Below, piece after piece: positions 33,862 to 41,631 of a DNA stretch of 64,000 bases (its first letter is position 1; every line of letters starts with the position of its first letter). This stretch comes from Kineococcus xinjiangensis. GTDB lineage: Bacteria; Actinomycetota; Actinomycetes; Actinomycetales; Kineococcaceae. The notes under the pieces were generated by a model that was given only the letters and a program-made list of their open reading frames with translations, made no database searches and had not been told where the DNA came from. Both the position numbers and the translations under genes were made by a program. Where the stretch lies: NCBI RefSeq assembly GCF_002934625.1, contig NZ_PTJD01000007.1, forward strand, positions 62,001 to 126,000. Direction: 5' to 3'.

Positions 33862-33909
33862 TTGACGACGGCGGGTCGCTGCGCCACGCTGCAACCGAAC
33901 GTTCGGTTG
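33862..33909 (+). promoter_or_regulatory. paaA promoter with PaaR operator 2 (CAACCGAACGTTCGGTTG)
   Basis: TTGACG (33862-33867) and CACGCT (33885-33890) with a 17-bp spacer form a plausible promoter. Immediately downstream, 33892-33909 is an 18-bp perfect palindrome with the same 14-bp core as the site at 33117. A repressor bound at the transcription start would block initiation. It lies 16 bp upstream of the paaA start codon. Confidence 0.8.
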
Positions 33910-33925
33910 GTCTCGAGGAGGAGCC

Positions 33926-34921
33926 GTGCCGGTCACCGACCCGTCGCCCGCACTGCAGGCGGCCGTGGAACCCGACGAGGCGGCGCTCGCCGAGCGCTTC
34001 GAGCGCACCGTTGCCGCCGAGGAGCGCATCGAACCGCGCGACTGGATGCCCGAGGCGTACCGCAAGACCCTCATCCGGCAGATCGCGCAGCACGCCCACT
34101 CCGAGATCATCGGCATGCAGCCCGAGGGGAACTGGATCACCCGCGCCCCCAGCCTGCGACGCAAGGCGATCCTGCTCGCGAAGGTGCAGGACGAGGCTGG
34201 CCACGGCCTCTACCTCTACAGCGCCGCGGAGACCCTCGGCGTCGACCGCGCCGAACTGCTGGACCTCCTGCACGCCGGCAGGCAGAAGTACTCCTCGATC
34301 TTCAACTACCCGACGCCGACGTGGGCCGACGTCGGCGCCATCGGCTGGCTCGTCGACGGCGCCGCCATCGTGAACCAGGTGCCCATCACCCGCTGCTCCT
34401 ACGGGCCCTACGCCCGGGCCATGGTGCGCATCTGCAAGGAGGAGTCCTTCCACCAGCGGCAGGGCTTCGAGATCCTGCACCACCTCTCGAGCGGCACTCC
34501 CGAGCAGCACGCCATGGCGCAGGACGCCGTGGACCGCTGGTGGTGGCCGTCGCTGATGATGTTCGGCCCGCCCGACGACGCCTCGCCGAACAGCGCCCGC
34601 TCCATGGCGTGGAAGATCAAGCGGTTCTCCAACGACGAGCTGCGCCAGCGCTTCGTGGACATGGCCGTCCCGCAGGCGGAGGCGCTCGGCCTCACGCTGC
34701 CCGATCCCGAACTGCGCTGGGACGCCGAGAGCGGCCACTACCGCTTCGGGGCCATCGACTGGACGGAGTTCCACGAGGTGCTGCGCGGCAACGGGCCCTG
34801 CAACGCCCTGCGCGTCGAGCACCGCGTGCGCGCCCACGAGGAGGGTGCCTGGGTGCGCGAGGCCGCCGACGCCTACGCCGCCAAGCACGCCGCCCGGGCC
34901 GGCGCGGAGGTGGCGGCGTGA
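33926..34921 (+). CDS. paaA: Phenylacetyl-CoA 1,2-epoxidase, catalytic subunit A
   Basis: PaaA is the di-iron oxygenase subunit of the PaaABCE complex that epoxidises the ring of phenylacetyl-CoA. The 331-aa ferritin-like protein has carboxylate/His iron motifs: [13 protein letters not shown] (ExxH) and [14 protein letters not shown] (ExxxH). CoA-binding basic segments KIKRF and the characteristic [11 protein letters not shown] are also present. GTG at 33926 follows GAGGAG. The gene heads an eight-gene operon and is coupled to paaB through a GTGA overlap. Confidence 0.96.
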   Translation: MPVTDPSPALQAAVEPDEAALAERFERTVAAEERIEPRDWMPEAYRKTLIRQIAQHAHSEIIGMQPEGNWITRAPSLRRKAILLAKVQDEAGHGLYLYSAAETLGVDRAELLDLLHAGRQKYSSIFNYPTPTWADVGAIGWLVDGAAIVNQVPITRCSYGPYARAMVRICKEESFHQRQGFEILHHLSSGTPEQHAMAQDAVDRWWWPSLMMFGPPDDASPNSARSMAWKIKRFSNDELRQRFVDMAVPQAEALGLTLPDPELRWDAESGHYRFGAIDWTEFHEVLRGNGPCNALRVEHRVRAHEEGAWVREAADAYAAKHAARAGAEVAA

Positions 34922-35289
34922 GCGCCGAGGTGCGCGCCGAGGGCGGCCACGGCGCCGTGCCCGTGGAGGGGGTCGCCACCGGCACACCCACGCCCACCCG
35001 CGCCTCGCGCCGCGACTGGCCCCTGTGGGAGGTCTTCGTGCGCGGGCGCCGGGGCCTGGCACACACCCACGTGGGGAGCCTGCACGCCCCCGACGCCACG
35101 ATGGCCCTGCGCAACGCCCGCGACGTCTACACCCGCCGGCAGGAGGGGGTCTCCCTCTGGGTGGTCCCGGCCGCCGCCATCACCGCCTCCAGTCCCGACG
35201 AGCGGGACCCGTTCTTCGCCCCCGCCGCGGACAAGGCCTACCGGCACCCGACGTTCTACGAGGTGCCCGAGGGGGTGCAGCACCTGTGA
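34918..35289 (+). CDS. paaB: Phenylacetyl-CoA 1,2-epoxidase subunit B
   Basis: PaaB is a small structural/electron-path subunit of the epoxidase. The 123-aa protein keeps the compact family core ([50 protein letters not shown]), with about 30 extra N-terminal residues compared with the usual 95-aa length. The GTG start sits in the paaA stop (GTGA) and its own stop overlaps paaC the same way. Confidence 0.95.
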   Translation: MSAEVRAEGGHGAVPVEGVATGTPTPTRASRRDWPLWEVFVRGRRGLAHTHVGSLHAPDATMALRNARDVYTRRQEGVSLWVVPAAAITASSPDERDPFFAPAADKAYRHPTFYEVPEGVQHL

Positions 35290-36101
35290 GCGCCCCCGCC
35301 CGCGTCGAGAGCTCCGCCCCCGTCGACCAGCCCGCCACCGGCGCGGGCACCACCGCGGCGACCGTGCAGTACCTGCTGCGCCTCGGTGACGACGCCCTCG
35401 TCCTCGCCCAGCGCCTCGGCGCCCAGCTGACCCGCGCCCCCCAGCTGGAGGAGGACGTGGCCCTGGCCAACATCGCCCTCGACCTGCTGGGGCAGGCCCG
35501 GCCGCTGCTGGCCCGCGCCGGGGAGCTGGAGGGCCGCGGGCGCGACGAGGACGCCCTGGCGTTCCTGCGCGAGGAGCGCGACTTCCTCAACTGCCAGCTC
35601 GTGGAGCAGCCCGACGTCGACTTCGCCGGCACCATCGCCCGGCAGCTGCTGTTCTCCTGCTACCAGCTGCCCCTGCTGCAGGCCCTGACCACCAGCGCCG
35701 ACGAGGTGCTGGCCGGGGTCGCCGGCAAGGGCGTGAAGGAGGTCGCGTACCACCGCGACCACGCCGTCCAGTGGACCCTGCGCCTCGGTGACGGCACCGA
35801 GGAGAGCTCCCGGCGGATGCAGGCGGCCCTCGACCGGCTCTGGCCCTTCGCGGCGGAGCTGTTCGAGAGCGACGACCTCGTCCGCTCCCTCGCCGTGCGC
35901 GGGGTCGCCGTGGACCCTGCCAGCGTGCGCCCGCGCTGGGACGCCGACGTCGACGCGGTCCTCGCCGAGGCGGGCCTGGCGCGCCCGTCCTCCGTGCGGG
36001 TCGCCACCGGGGGGCGCCGGGGCCTGCACACGGAGTGCTTCGGCTACCTGCTCGCGGAGATGCAGCACCTGGCGCGCTCGCACCCCGGAGCGACCTGGTG
36101 A
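35286..36101 (+). CDS. paaC: Phenylacetyl-CoA 1,2-epoxidase subunit C
   Basis: PaaC is a catalytically inactive ferritin-like partner that forms the heterodimer core with PaaA. The 271-aa protein shows the family pattern TVQYLLRLGDDALVLAQRLG, EEDVALANIALDLLGQAR, EERDFLNCQLVEQP and KEVAYHRDHAVQWTLRLGDG. It has an Ala/Pro-rich N-terminal extension of about 25 residues. Both ends are coupled by GTGA overlaps to paaB and paaD. Confidence 0.95.
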   Translation: MSAPARVESSAPVDQPATGAGTTAATVQYLLRLGDDALVLAQRLGAQLTRAPQLEEDVALANIALDLLGQARPLLARAGELEGRGRDEDALAFLREERDFLNCQLVEQPDVDFAGTIARQLLFSCYQLPLLQALTTSADEVLAGVAGKGVKEVAYHRDHAVQWTLRLGDGTEESSRRMQAALDRLWPFAAELFESDDLVRSLAVRGVAVDPASVRPRWDADVDAVLAEAGLARPSSVRVATGGRRGLHTECFGYLLAEMQHLARSHPGATW

Positions 36102-36661
36102 ACGAGCAGCCGGTGCTCGCCGAGACCGGGACGGTGCTCGCCGCGGAGCAGGCCCCGCCGTCCCCCGGGCCGCCGCCGATGTCGCCGGCGGACCTGAAGC
36201 TGGCCCGCATCGTGGCGGGGCAGGTCCCCGACCCCGAGGTCCCGGTCCTCACGATCGCCGACCTCGGCGTGCTGCGCGACGTCGACGACCACGACGGCCA
36301 CCTGCGGGTCACCATCACCCCCACCTACTCCGGGTGCCCCGCGGTGGAGGCGATCCGCGACGACCTGATCTCCCGCCTCAGCGCGGCGGGCTTCCCGCAC
36401 GTCGAGGTCGTCACCACCCTCAGCCCGGCGTGGACGACGGAGTGGATGAGCGAGGAGGGTCGCCGCAAGCTCGCCGAGTACGGCATCGCGCCGCCGCTGC
36501 GGCGCGCGGGAGGCACGGTGAGCCTCGTGCTCACCGTGCGCTGCCCGCAGTGCGGTTCCGCCCGCACCCGGGAGCTGAGTCGCTTCGGCTCCACCGCCTG
36601 CAAGTCGCTGCGCGTCTGCGACGACTGCCGGGAGCCGTTCGACCACTTCAAGGACCACTGA
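36098..36661 (+). CDS. paaD: Phenylacetate pathway iron-sulfur assembly protein (DUF59/MIP18 plus Zn-ribbon)
   Basis: PaaD is thought to mature the iron centres of the epoxidase system. The 187-aa protein has a DUF59/MIP18 domain (about residues 30-125; ADLGVLRDV, TPTYSGCPAV with the conserved Cys) and a C-terminal zinc-ribbon with two CxxC pairs (CPQCGSAR and CDDCREPF, about 150-182). GTG overlaps the paaC stop as GTGA. A 73-bp gap without a gene separates it from paaE, the only real gap in the operon. Confidence 0.93.
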   Translation: MNEQPVLAETGTVLAAEQAPPSPGPPPMSPADLKLARIVAGQVPDPEVPVLTIADLGVLRDVDDHDGHLRVTITPTYSGCPAVEAIRDDLISRLSAAGFPHVEVVTTLSPAWTTEWMSEEGRRKLAEYGIAPPLRRAGGTVSLVLTVRCPQCGSARTRELSRFGSTACKSLRVCDDCREPFDHFKDH

Positions 36662-36734
36662 CTCCGAGGGTCACCGACTCCAGGACCACCGGGCCGCCGC
36701 CCGCGCCCCGACCGCCGAGACACGAGGACGCCTG

Positions 36735-37811
36735 ATGCCCGCGACGTTCCACCCCCTGCGCGTGCGGGAGGTCGAGCGGCTGACCGACGACGCCGTCGCC
36801 ATCTCCTTCGACGTGCCCGAGCACCTGCGCGCGGCCTACGAGTTCCGCCCGGGCCAGCACCTCACCCTGCGCCGCGTGGTCGACGGGAAGGAGGCCAGGC
36901 GCAGCTACTCCATCTGCGCCCCGGCCGGTTCCGGGCGCCTGCGGGTGGCGGTCAAGAGGATCGACGGGGGAGCGTTCAGCGGTTGGGCCACGCGGGAGCT
37001 GCGCCCTGGCGACGAGGTCGACGTCATGACGCCGGCCGGCCGGTTCGGCACCACGTTCGAGCCGCAGCGGGCGAGCTCCTACGTCGCCATCGCCGCCGGC
37101 AGCGGCATCACCCCCGTCCTGTCCCTGCTCGCCACCGGCCTGGAGGTGGAGCGCGGCAGCCGCTTCACCCTGGTCTACGGCAACCGCAGCAGCGCCACCG
37201 TCATGTTCCTGGACGAGCTGGCGGACCTGAAGGACCGCCATCCCGAGCGACTGCAGGTGCTGCACGTGCTCTCCCGCGAGTCGCAGGACGCGCCGCTGCT
37301 GTCCGGGCGCATCGACGCGGAGAAGCTGCGCACGCTCCTGGGCAGCCTGCTGCGCCCGGAGGACGTCGACGCCTGGTTCCTCTGCGGCCCCGAGGAGATG
37401 GTCGCCGAGTGCCGGCGGGTGCTCGACGCGTCGGGGGTTCCCGCCGCGAGCGTGCACCGGGAGCTGTTCCACGTCGCCGGGGCCGAGCCCGTGCTGCGGC
37501 CGACGCGCGACCGGGACGCGGCCCGCGGAGCGGGGAGCAGCGTCACCGTCCTGCTCGACGGCCGCAGCACCACCCTCGACCTCGCCGTCGAGGACGAACC
37601 CGTGCTGGACGCCGTGCTGCGTGTGCGCCCCGACGCCCCGTTCGCCTGCAAGGGCGGCGTCTGCGGCACCTGCCGGGCGAGGGTGCTGGAGGGCAGCGTG
37701 CGCATGGAGCACGACTACGCGCTGGAGGAGTACGAGAAGGAGGCGGGCTACGTGCTGGCGTGCCAGTCCCACCCGACCAGCGACCGCGTCGTGCTGGACT
37801 TCGACCAGTGA
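36735..37811 (+). CDS. paaE: Phenylacetyl-CoA epoxidase reductase subunit
   Basis: PaaE passes electrons from NADPH through FAD and a [2Fe-2S] cluster to PaaA. The 358-aa protein has a ferredoxin-NADP reductase module (FAD motif RRSYSIC, phosphate loop GSGITPVLS, C-terminal CGPEEMV, residues 1-235). A plant-type ferredoxin domain follows (about 265-358) with the cluster cysteines in CKGGVCGTC plus a distal Cys in VLACQ. The ATG at 36735 opens the second half of the operon. The stop overlaps paaF (GTGA). Confidence 0.95.
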   Translation: MPATFHPLRVREVERLTDDAVAISFDVPEHLRAAYEFRPGQHLTLRRVVDGKEARRSYSICAPAGSGRLRVAVKRIDGGAFSGWATRELRPGDEVDVMTPAGRFGTTFEPQRASSYVAIAAGSGITPVLSLLATGLEVERGSRFTLVYGNRSSATVMFLDELADLKDRHPERLQVLHVLSRESQDAPLLSGRIDAEKLRTLLGSLLRPEDVDAWFLCGPEEMVAECRRVLDASGVPAASVHRELFHVAGAEPVLRPTRDRDAARGAGSSVTVLLDGRSTTLDLAVEDEPVLDAVLRVRPDAPFACKGGVCGTCRARVLEGSVRMEHDYALEEYEKEAGYVLACQSHPTSDRVVLDFDQ

Positions 37812-38599
37812 CCGGGCAGCCGCGGACCGGGGAGAACGGCGAGGCCGCCGTGGGCGGCCTGGTGGTCAGCGACCTCGGCGACCGCGTCCTGGCGCGCATC
37901 GACCGCCCTGCCACCCGCAACGCCATCGACGCCGCGCTCGTCGACGCCCTGCACGCCCTGTGCGCGGAGCTGGAGCGCGAGCCGCGCCCCCTGGTCCTCA
38001 CCGGCGGCGAGGGGATCTTCGCCTCCGGCGCCGACATCCGCCAGCTGCGCGAACGCCGCCGCGACGACGCGCTGCGGGGCATCAACTCCGCGGTCTTCGA
38101 CCGTGTCGCGAAGCTGCCCATGCCGACGGTGGCCGCCGTCGACGGCCACGCCCTCGGCGGCGGGGCGGAGCTGGCCTACGCCTGCGACTTCCGCGTCGCC
38201 ACGACCCGCGCCCGCTTCGGCAACCCCGAGACGGGTCTCGGGATCATGGCCGCCGCCGGGGCAACCTGGCGGCTGCGCGAACTCGTCGGCGAACCGCTGG
38301 CCCGGGAGATCCTCCTGGCCGGGCGGATCCTCGACGCCCCGGAGAGCCTCGCGGCCCACCTCGTCACCGAGGTCGTGCAACCGGAGGACCTGCTGCCCGC
38401 CGCGGACCGGCTCGTCGACCGAATCCTGCGCAACGGCGGCCTCGCCGTGCGACTGACGAAACTGGCGCTGCGGATGCCGCCGGGGGCGCACCCCGCCTTC
38501 GACGACGTCGCGCAGGCCGTCCTGTTCGAGACGGAGGAGAAGGAGCGGCGCATGACCGCCTTCCTGGAACGCCGACGGCCGGCCGGGGGGACCTCGTGA
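37808..38599 (+). CDS. paaF: Enoyl-CoA hydratase (2,3-dehydroadipyl-CoA hydratase type)
   Basis: The 263-aa crotonase-family enzyme most likely hydrates 2,3-dehydroadipyl-CoA late in the pathway. Visible motifs are the NAIDAALVDAL opening, the CoA-site FASGADIRQL, oxyanion-hole GHALGGGAELAYACDFRVA and GNPETGLGIMAAAGATWRL. One hydratase glutamate (in NPETGLG) is present, while the second position is Ala-rich in place of Glu. Coupled by GTGA overlaps to paaE and paaH. The PaaF name rests on operon position. Confidence 0.85.
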   Translation: MTGQPRTGENGEAAVGGLVVSDLGDRVLARIDRPATRNAIDAALVDALHALCAELEREPRPLVLTGGEGIFASGADIRQLRERRRDDALRGINSAVFDRVAKLPMPTVAAVDGHALGGGAELAYACDFRVATTRARFGNPETGLGIMAAAGATWRLRELVGEPLAREILLAGRILDAPESLAAHLVTEVVQPEDLLPAADRLVDRILRNGGLAVRLTKLALRMPPGAHPAFDDVAQAVLFETEEKERRMTAFLERRRPAGGTS

Positions 38600-39510
38600 A
38601 CGCCTCCACCGCCGGCACCACCGCCCCGGCGCCCGCGTGGAACGGATCCGGTGGACTGCCCGCGCAGTGCGGTGTGCTGGGCGGCGGCCGGATGGGATCG
38701 GGCATCGCCCACGCCCTGCTGCTCGCCGGCGCGGCGGTCCGCGTCGCCGAGAGCGAGGACGGGCGCGCCGAGGAGGCCCGCGCCGCCGTGGAGCGCGCCG
38801 TCCGCGCCAGCGAGCAGCGCGGCGTCCTCACGGGCTCCGCCACGGAGGTGCTGCAGCGCCTGGAGGTCGGCGTCGGGGCGCGCTTCCTCGCGCCGTGCGG
38901 ACTCGCGGTCGAGGCCGTTCCTGAGGACCCCGCCCTCAAGGCCCGGGTGCTGGCGGAACTGGACGACGCGCTCGCCCCCGGCGCGGTCCTGGCCACCAAC
39001 ACCTCCTCGATCAGCATCGCCGAACTCGCCGCTGCGCTCGGCCCGGACCGGCCGTTCCTCGGCCTGCACTTCTTCAACCCCGTGCCGGCCAGCGCCCTCG
39101 TGGAGGTGGTGCACGCCCCGTCCACCCCGCCGGGACTCGTCGAGAGCGCCCGGGGCTGGGTCGGCGAACTCGGCAAGACGGCCGTCGTCGTCCGCGACGC
39201 CCCCGGCTTCGCCTCCAGCCGCCTCGGTCTCGCCCTGGGGCTGGAGGCCGTGCGCATGGTGGAGGAGGGCGTCGCCGCACCCGAGGACATCGATGCCGCG
39301 ATGGTCCTCGGCTACCGCCACCCGATCGGGCCGCTGCGACTGACCGACCTGGTCGGCCTGGACGTCCGCCTCGGCATCGCCGAGCACCTCGAGCGCACGC
39401 TCGGGCCCCGTTTCGCCCCGCCGCAGCTCCTGCGCGACAAGGTCGCGCGCGGAGAGCTGGGCCGCAAGAGCGGCCGGGGTTTCTACTCCTGGGAGGAAGG
39501 TTCCCGATGA
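38596..39510 (+). CDS. paaH: 3-hydroxyadipyl-CoA dehydrogenase
   Basis: NAD-dependent 3-hydroxyacyl-CoA dehydrogenase acting before the PaaJ thiolase. The 304-aa protein has the Rossmann GxGxxG (GVLGGGRMGSGIA), the NTSSISIAELA motif, catalytic His in HFFNPVP and the C-terminal domain with DAPGFASSRL and KSGRGFYSW. Its length equals a single-copy 3-hydroxybutyryl-CoA dehydrogenase, shorter than the roughly 475-aa E. coli PaaH, as is common in actinobacteria. Coupled by GTGA to paaF and ATGA to paaZ. Confidence 0.88.
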   Translation: MNASTAGTTAPAPAWNGSGGLPAQCGVLGGGRMGSGIAHALLLAGAAVRVAESEDGRAEEARAAVERAVRASEQRGVLTGSATEVLQRLEVGVGARFLAPCGLAVEAVPEDPALKARVLAELDDALAPGAVLATNTSSISIAELAAALGPDRPFLGLHFFNPVPASALVEVVHAPSTPPGLVESARGWVGELGKTAVVVRDAPGFASSRLGLALGLEAVRMVEEGVAAPEDIDAAMVLGYRHPIGPLRLTDLVGLDVRLGIAEHLERTLGPRFAPPQLLRDKVARGELGRKSGRGFYSWEEGSR

Positions 39511-41564
39511 CCGCCACCGCCGTGCGCGACGTCGCCACCGTCGACAGCTTCATCGCCGGGCGCTGGAGCGCCCCCGGAGGGGAGACGGCCACGCTGCTGC
39601 ACGCCGCCACCTCCGAGCCCGTCGCCCGCATCGCCGCCACCACCCCCGACGCGGCCACCGCCGCGGAGCACGCCCGCCGCGTCGGCGGTCCGGCGCTGCG
39701 TGCGCTGACCTTCCACCAGCGGGCGCTGCTGCTCAAGCAGCTCGCGCAGCACCTCGACGCCCGCAAGGACCACTTCTACGACCTGTCCACCTGGACGGGC
39801 GCCACCCGCCGCGACTCCCTCATCGACATCGACGGCGGCATCGGCGTGCTGTTCACCTACGGCTCCAAGGGCCGGCGGGAACTGCCCGGCGGCACCGTCT
39901 ACCTCGACGGTCCGACCGAGCCGCTGGGACGGGGCGGGCAGTTCCTCGGCCAGCACGTCTACACCCCCCGCCACGGGGTGGCGGTGCAGATCAACGCCTT
40001 CAACTTCCCCGTCTGGGGGATGCTCGAGAAGCTCGCGCCGGCCTTCCTCGCCGGGGTGCCGACGATCGTGAAGCCGGCGAGCCAGACCGCTTACCTCGCC
40101 GAGGCCGTCGTGCGGGAGGCGCTGGAGTCGGGACTGCTGCCCGAGGGCAGCCTGCAGCTGCTCGCGGGCAGCGCGCGCGGGGTGCTCGACGTGCTCGGCG
40201 ACCAGGACCTCGTGGCGTTCACCGGTTCCGCCTCGACCGCGAACTCGCTGCGCTCGCACCGCGCCGTGCTGGAGGGCGGGGTGCGCTTCACCTCCGAGGC
40301 GGACTCGCTGAACTTCTCCCTCCTCGGGCCCGACGCCGTGCCGGGAACCGCGGAGTTCGACCTGTTCGTCCGCCAGCTCGTCACCGAGATGACCGCGAAG
40401 GCGGGGCAGAAGTGCACCGCGATCCGCCGGGCCCTGGTGCCCGTGGAGCTGCTCGGCGCGGTGTCGGAGGCGGTGGAGGCCCGCATCGCGGAGAAGGTGC
40501 GCGTCGGGCACCCCGGTGCCGACGGCGTGACGATGGGTGCGCTGGTCAGCCTGCAGCAGCGCGAGGAGGTCCGCGCGCGCGTCGGCGACCTGCAGCGGGC
40601 GGCCCGCATCGTGGTGGGCGACCCCACGCGCATGGAACTGGTGGACGCCGACGCCGAGCGCGGCGCGTTCCTGCCGCCGATGCTGCTGCTCGCCGAGGAC
40701 GCCGGACGCCCGGAGGTCCACGAGGTGGAGGCGTTCGGCCCGGTGAGCACCCTCCTCGGGTACCGCTCCACCGCGGAGGCGGTCGAGCTCGCCGCCCGCG
40801 GCAAGGGCAGCCTCGTCGGCTCGGTGGTCTCCGCCGACACCGACGTCGTGCGCGACGTGGTGCTCGGGGTCGCGCCGTGGCACGGTCGCGTCCTCGTCCT
40901 CGACCGGGACTCCGCGAAGGAGTCCACCGGGCACGGCTCGCCGCTGCCGCACCTGACCCACGGCGGACCCGGCCGCGCCGGCGACGGGGAGGAGCTCGGC
41001 GGCATCCGCGGCGTCCTGCACTACATGCAGCGCACCGCGCTGCAGGGGTCCCCGCGCGCTCTCTCCGCGGTGACCGGCACGTGGTTCCCCGGCGCCCCCA
41101 GGAGCACCCCGCAGGAGCACCCGTTCCGGCTGTCGCTGGCGGAGCTGTCGGTCGGCGACTGCGTCGAGGCGGGCCCGCGCACCGTCACCCTGGAGGACAT
41201 CGAGCACTTCGCCGACTTCTCCGGGGACCGCTTCTACGCCCACATGGACCAGGAGGCGGCCGCCGCGAACCCCTTCTTCGAGGGGCGGGTGGCCCACGGC
41301 TACTTCCTGGTGTCGATGGCGGCGGGGCTGTTCGTCCAGCCCGACCCCGGCCCGGTGCTGGCCAACTACGGGCTGGAGGACCTGCGCTTCCTGACCCCCG
41401 TCTACCCCGGTGACCAGGTGCGGGTGCAGCTGACGGCGAAGTCGATCGCCCCGCGCGTCGACGCCGACTACGGCGAGGTCCGCTGGGACGCGCGGCTGCT
41501 CAACCAGCGCGACGAGCTGGTCGCCACCTACGACGTCCTCACCCTGGTCGCCAAGACGCGCTGA
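39507..41564 (+). CDS. paaZ: Bifunctional oxepin-CoA hydrolase / 3-oxo-5,6-dehydrosuberyl-CoA semialdehyde dehydrogenase
   Basis: PaaZ opens the oxepin-CoA ring and immediately oxidises the reactive aldehyde. The 685-aa fusion has an N-terminal ALDH domain (about 1-525) with nucleophile Cys in AKAGQKCTAIRRA and the Glu-containing segment LEGGVRFTSEADSLN. A C-terminal MaoC/R-hydratase domain (about 540-685) carries the catalytic Asp-His motif in FSGDRFYAHMD. ATG 39507 overlaps the paaH stop as ATGA. It ends the paa operon, and a hairpin follows. Confidence 0.95.
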   Translation: MTATAVRDVATVDSFIAGRWSAPGGETATLLHAATSEPVARIAATTPDAATAAEHARRVGGPALRALTFHQRALLLKQLAQHLDARKDHFYDLSTWTGATRRDSLIDIDGGIGVLFTYGSKGRRELPGGTVYLDGPTEPLGRGGQFLGQHVYTPRHGVAVQINAFNFPVWGMLEKLAPAFLAGVPTIVKPASQTAYLAEAVVREALESGLLPEGSLQLLAGSARGVLDVLGDQDLVAFTGSASTANSLRSHRAVLEGGVRFTSEADSLNFSLLGPDAVPGTAEFDLFVRQLVTEMTAKAGQKCTAIRRALVPVELLGAVSEAVEARIAEKVRVGHPGADGVTMGALVSLQQREEVRARVGDLQRAARIVVGDPTRMELVDADAERGAFLPPMLLLAEDAGRPEVHEVEAFGPVSTLLGYRSTAEAVELAARGKGSLVGSVVSADTDVVRDVVLGVAPWHGRVLVLDRDSAKESTGHGSPLPHLTHGGPGRAGDGEELGGIRGVLHYMQRTALQGSPRALSAVTGTWFPGAPRSTPQEHPFRLSLAELSVGDCVEAGPRTVTLEDIEHFADFSGDRFYAHMDQEAAAANPFFEGRVAHGYFLVSMAAGLFVQPDPGPVLANYGLEDLRFLTPVYPGDQVRVQLTAKSIAPRVDADYGEVRWDARLLNQRDELVATYDVLTLVAKTR

Positions 41565-41577
41565 GGCGGGTGCGGCA

Positions 41578-41606
41578 GCGGGGTCCGGGTGGTGCCCGGA
41601 CCCCGC
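41578..41606. terminator. Bidirectional terminator between paaZ and the amylase gene
   Basis: GCGGGGTCCGGG (41578-41589) pairs perfectly with 41595-41606 around a 5-nt loop, midway in the 67-bp gap between two convergent genes. It can serve both. Confidence 0.8.
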
Positions 41607-41631
41607 GGCGGCACGCCCGCTGCGGGGGTGC

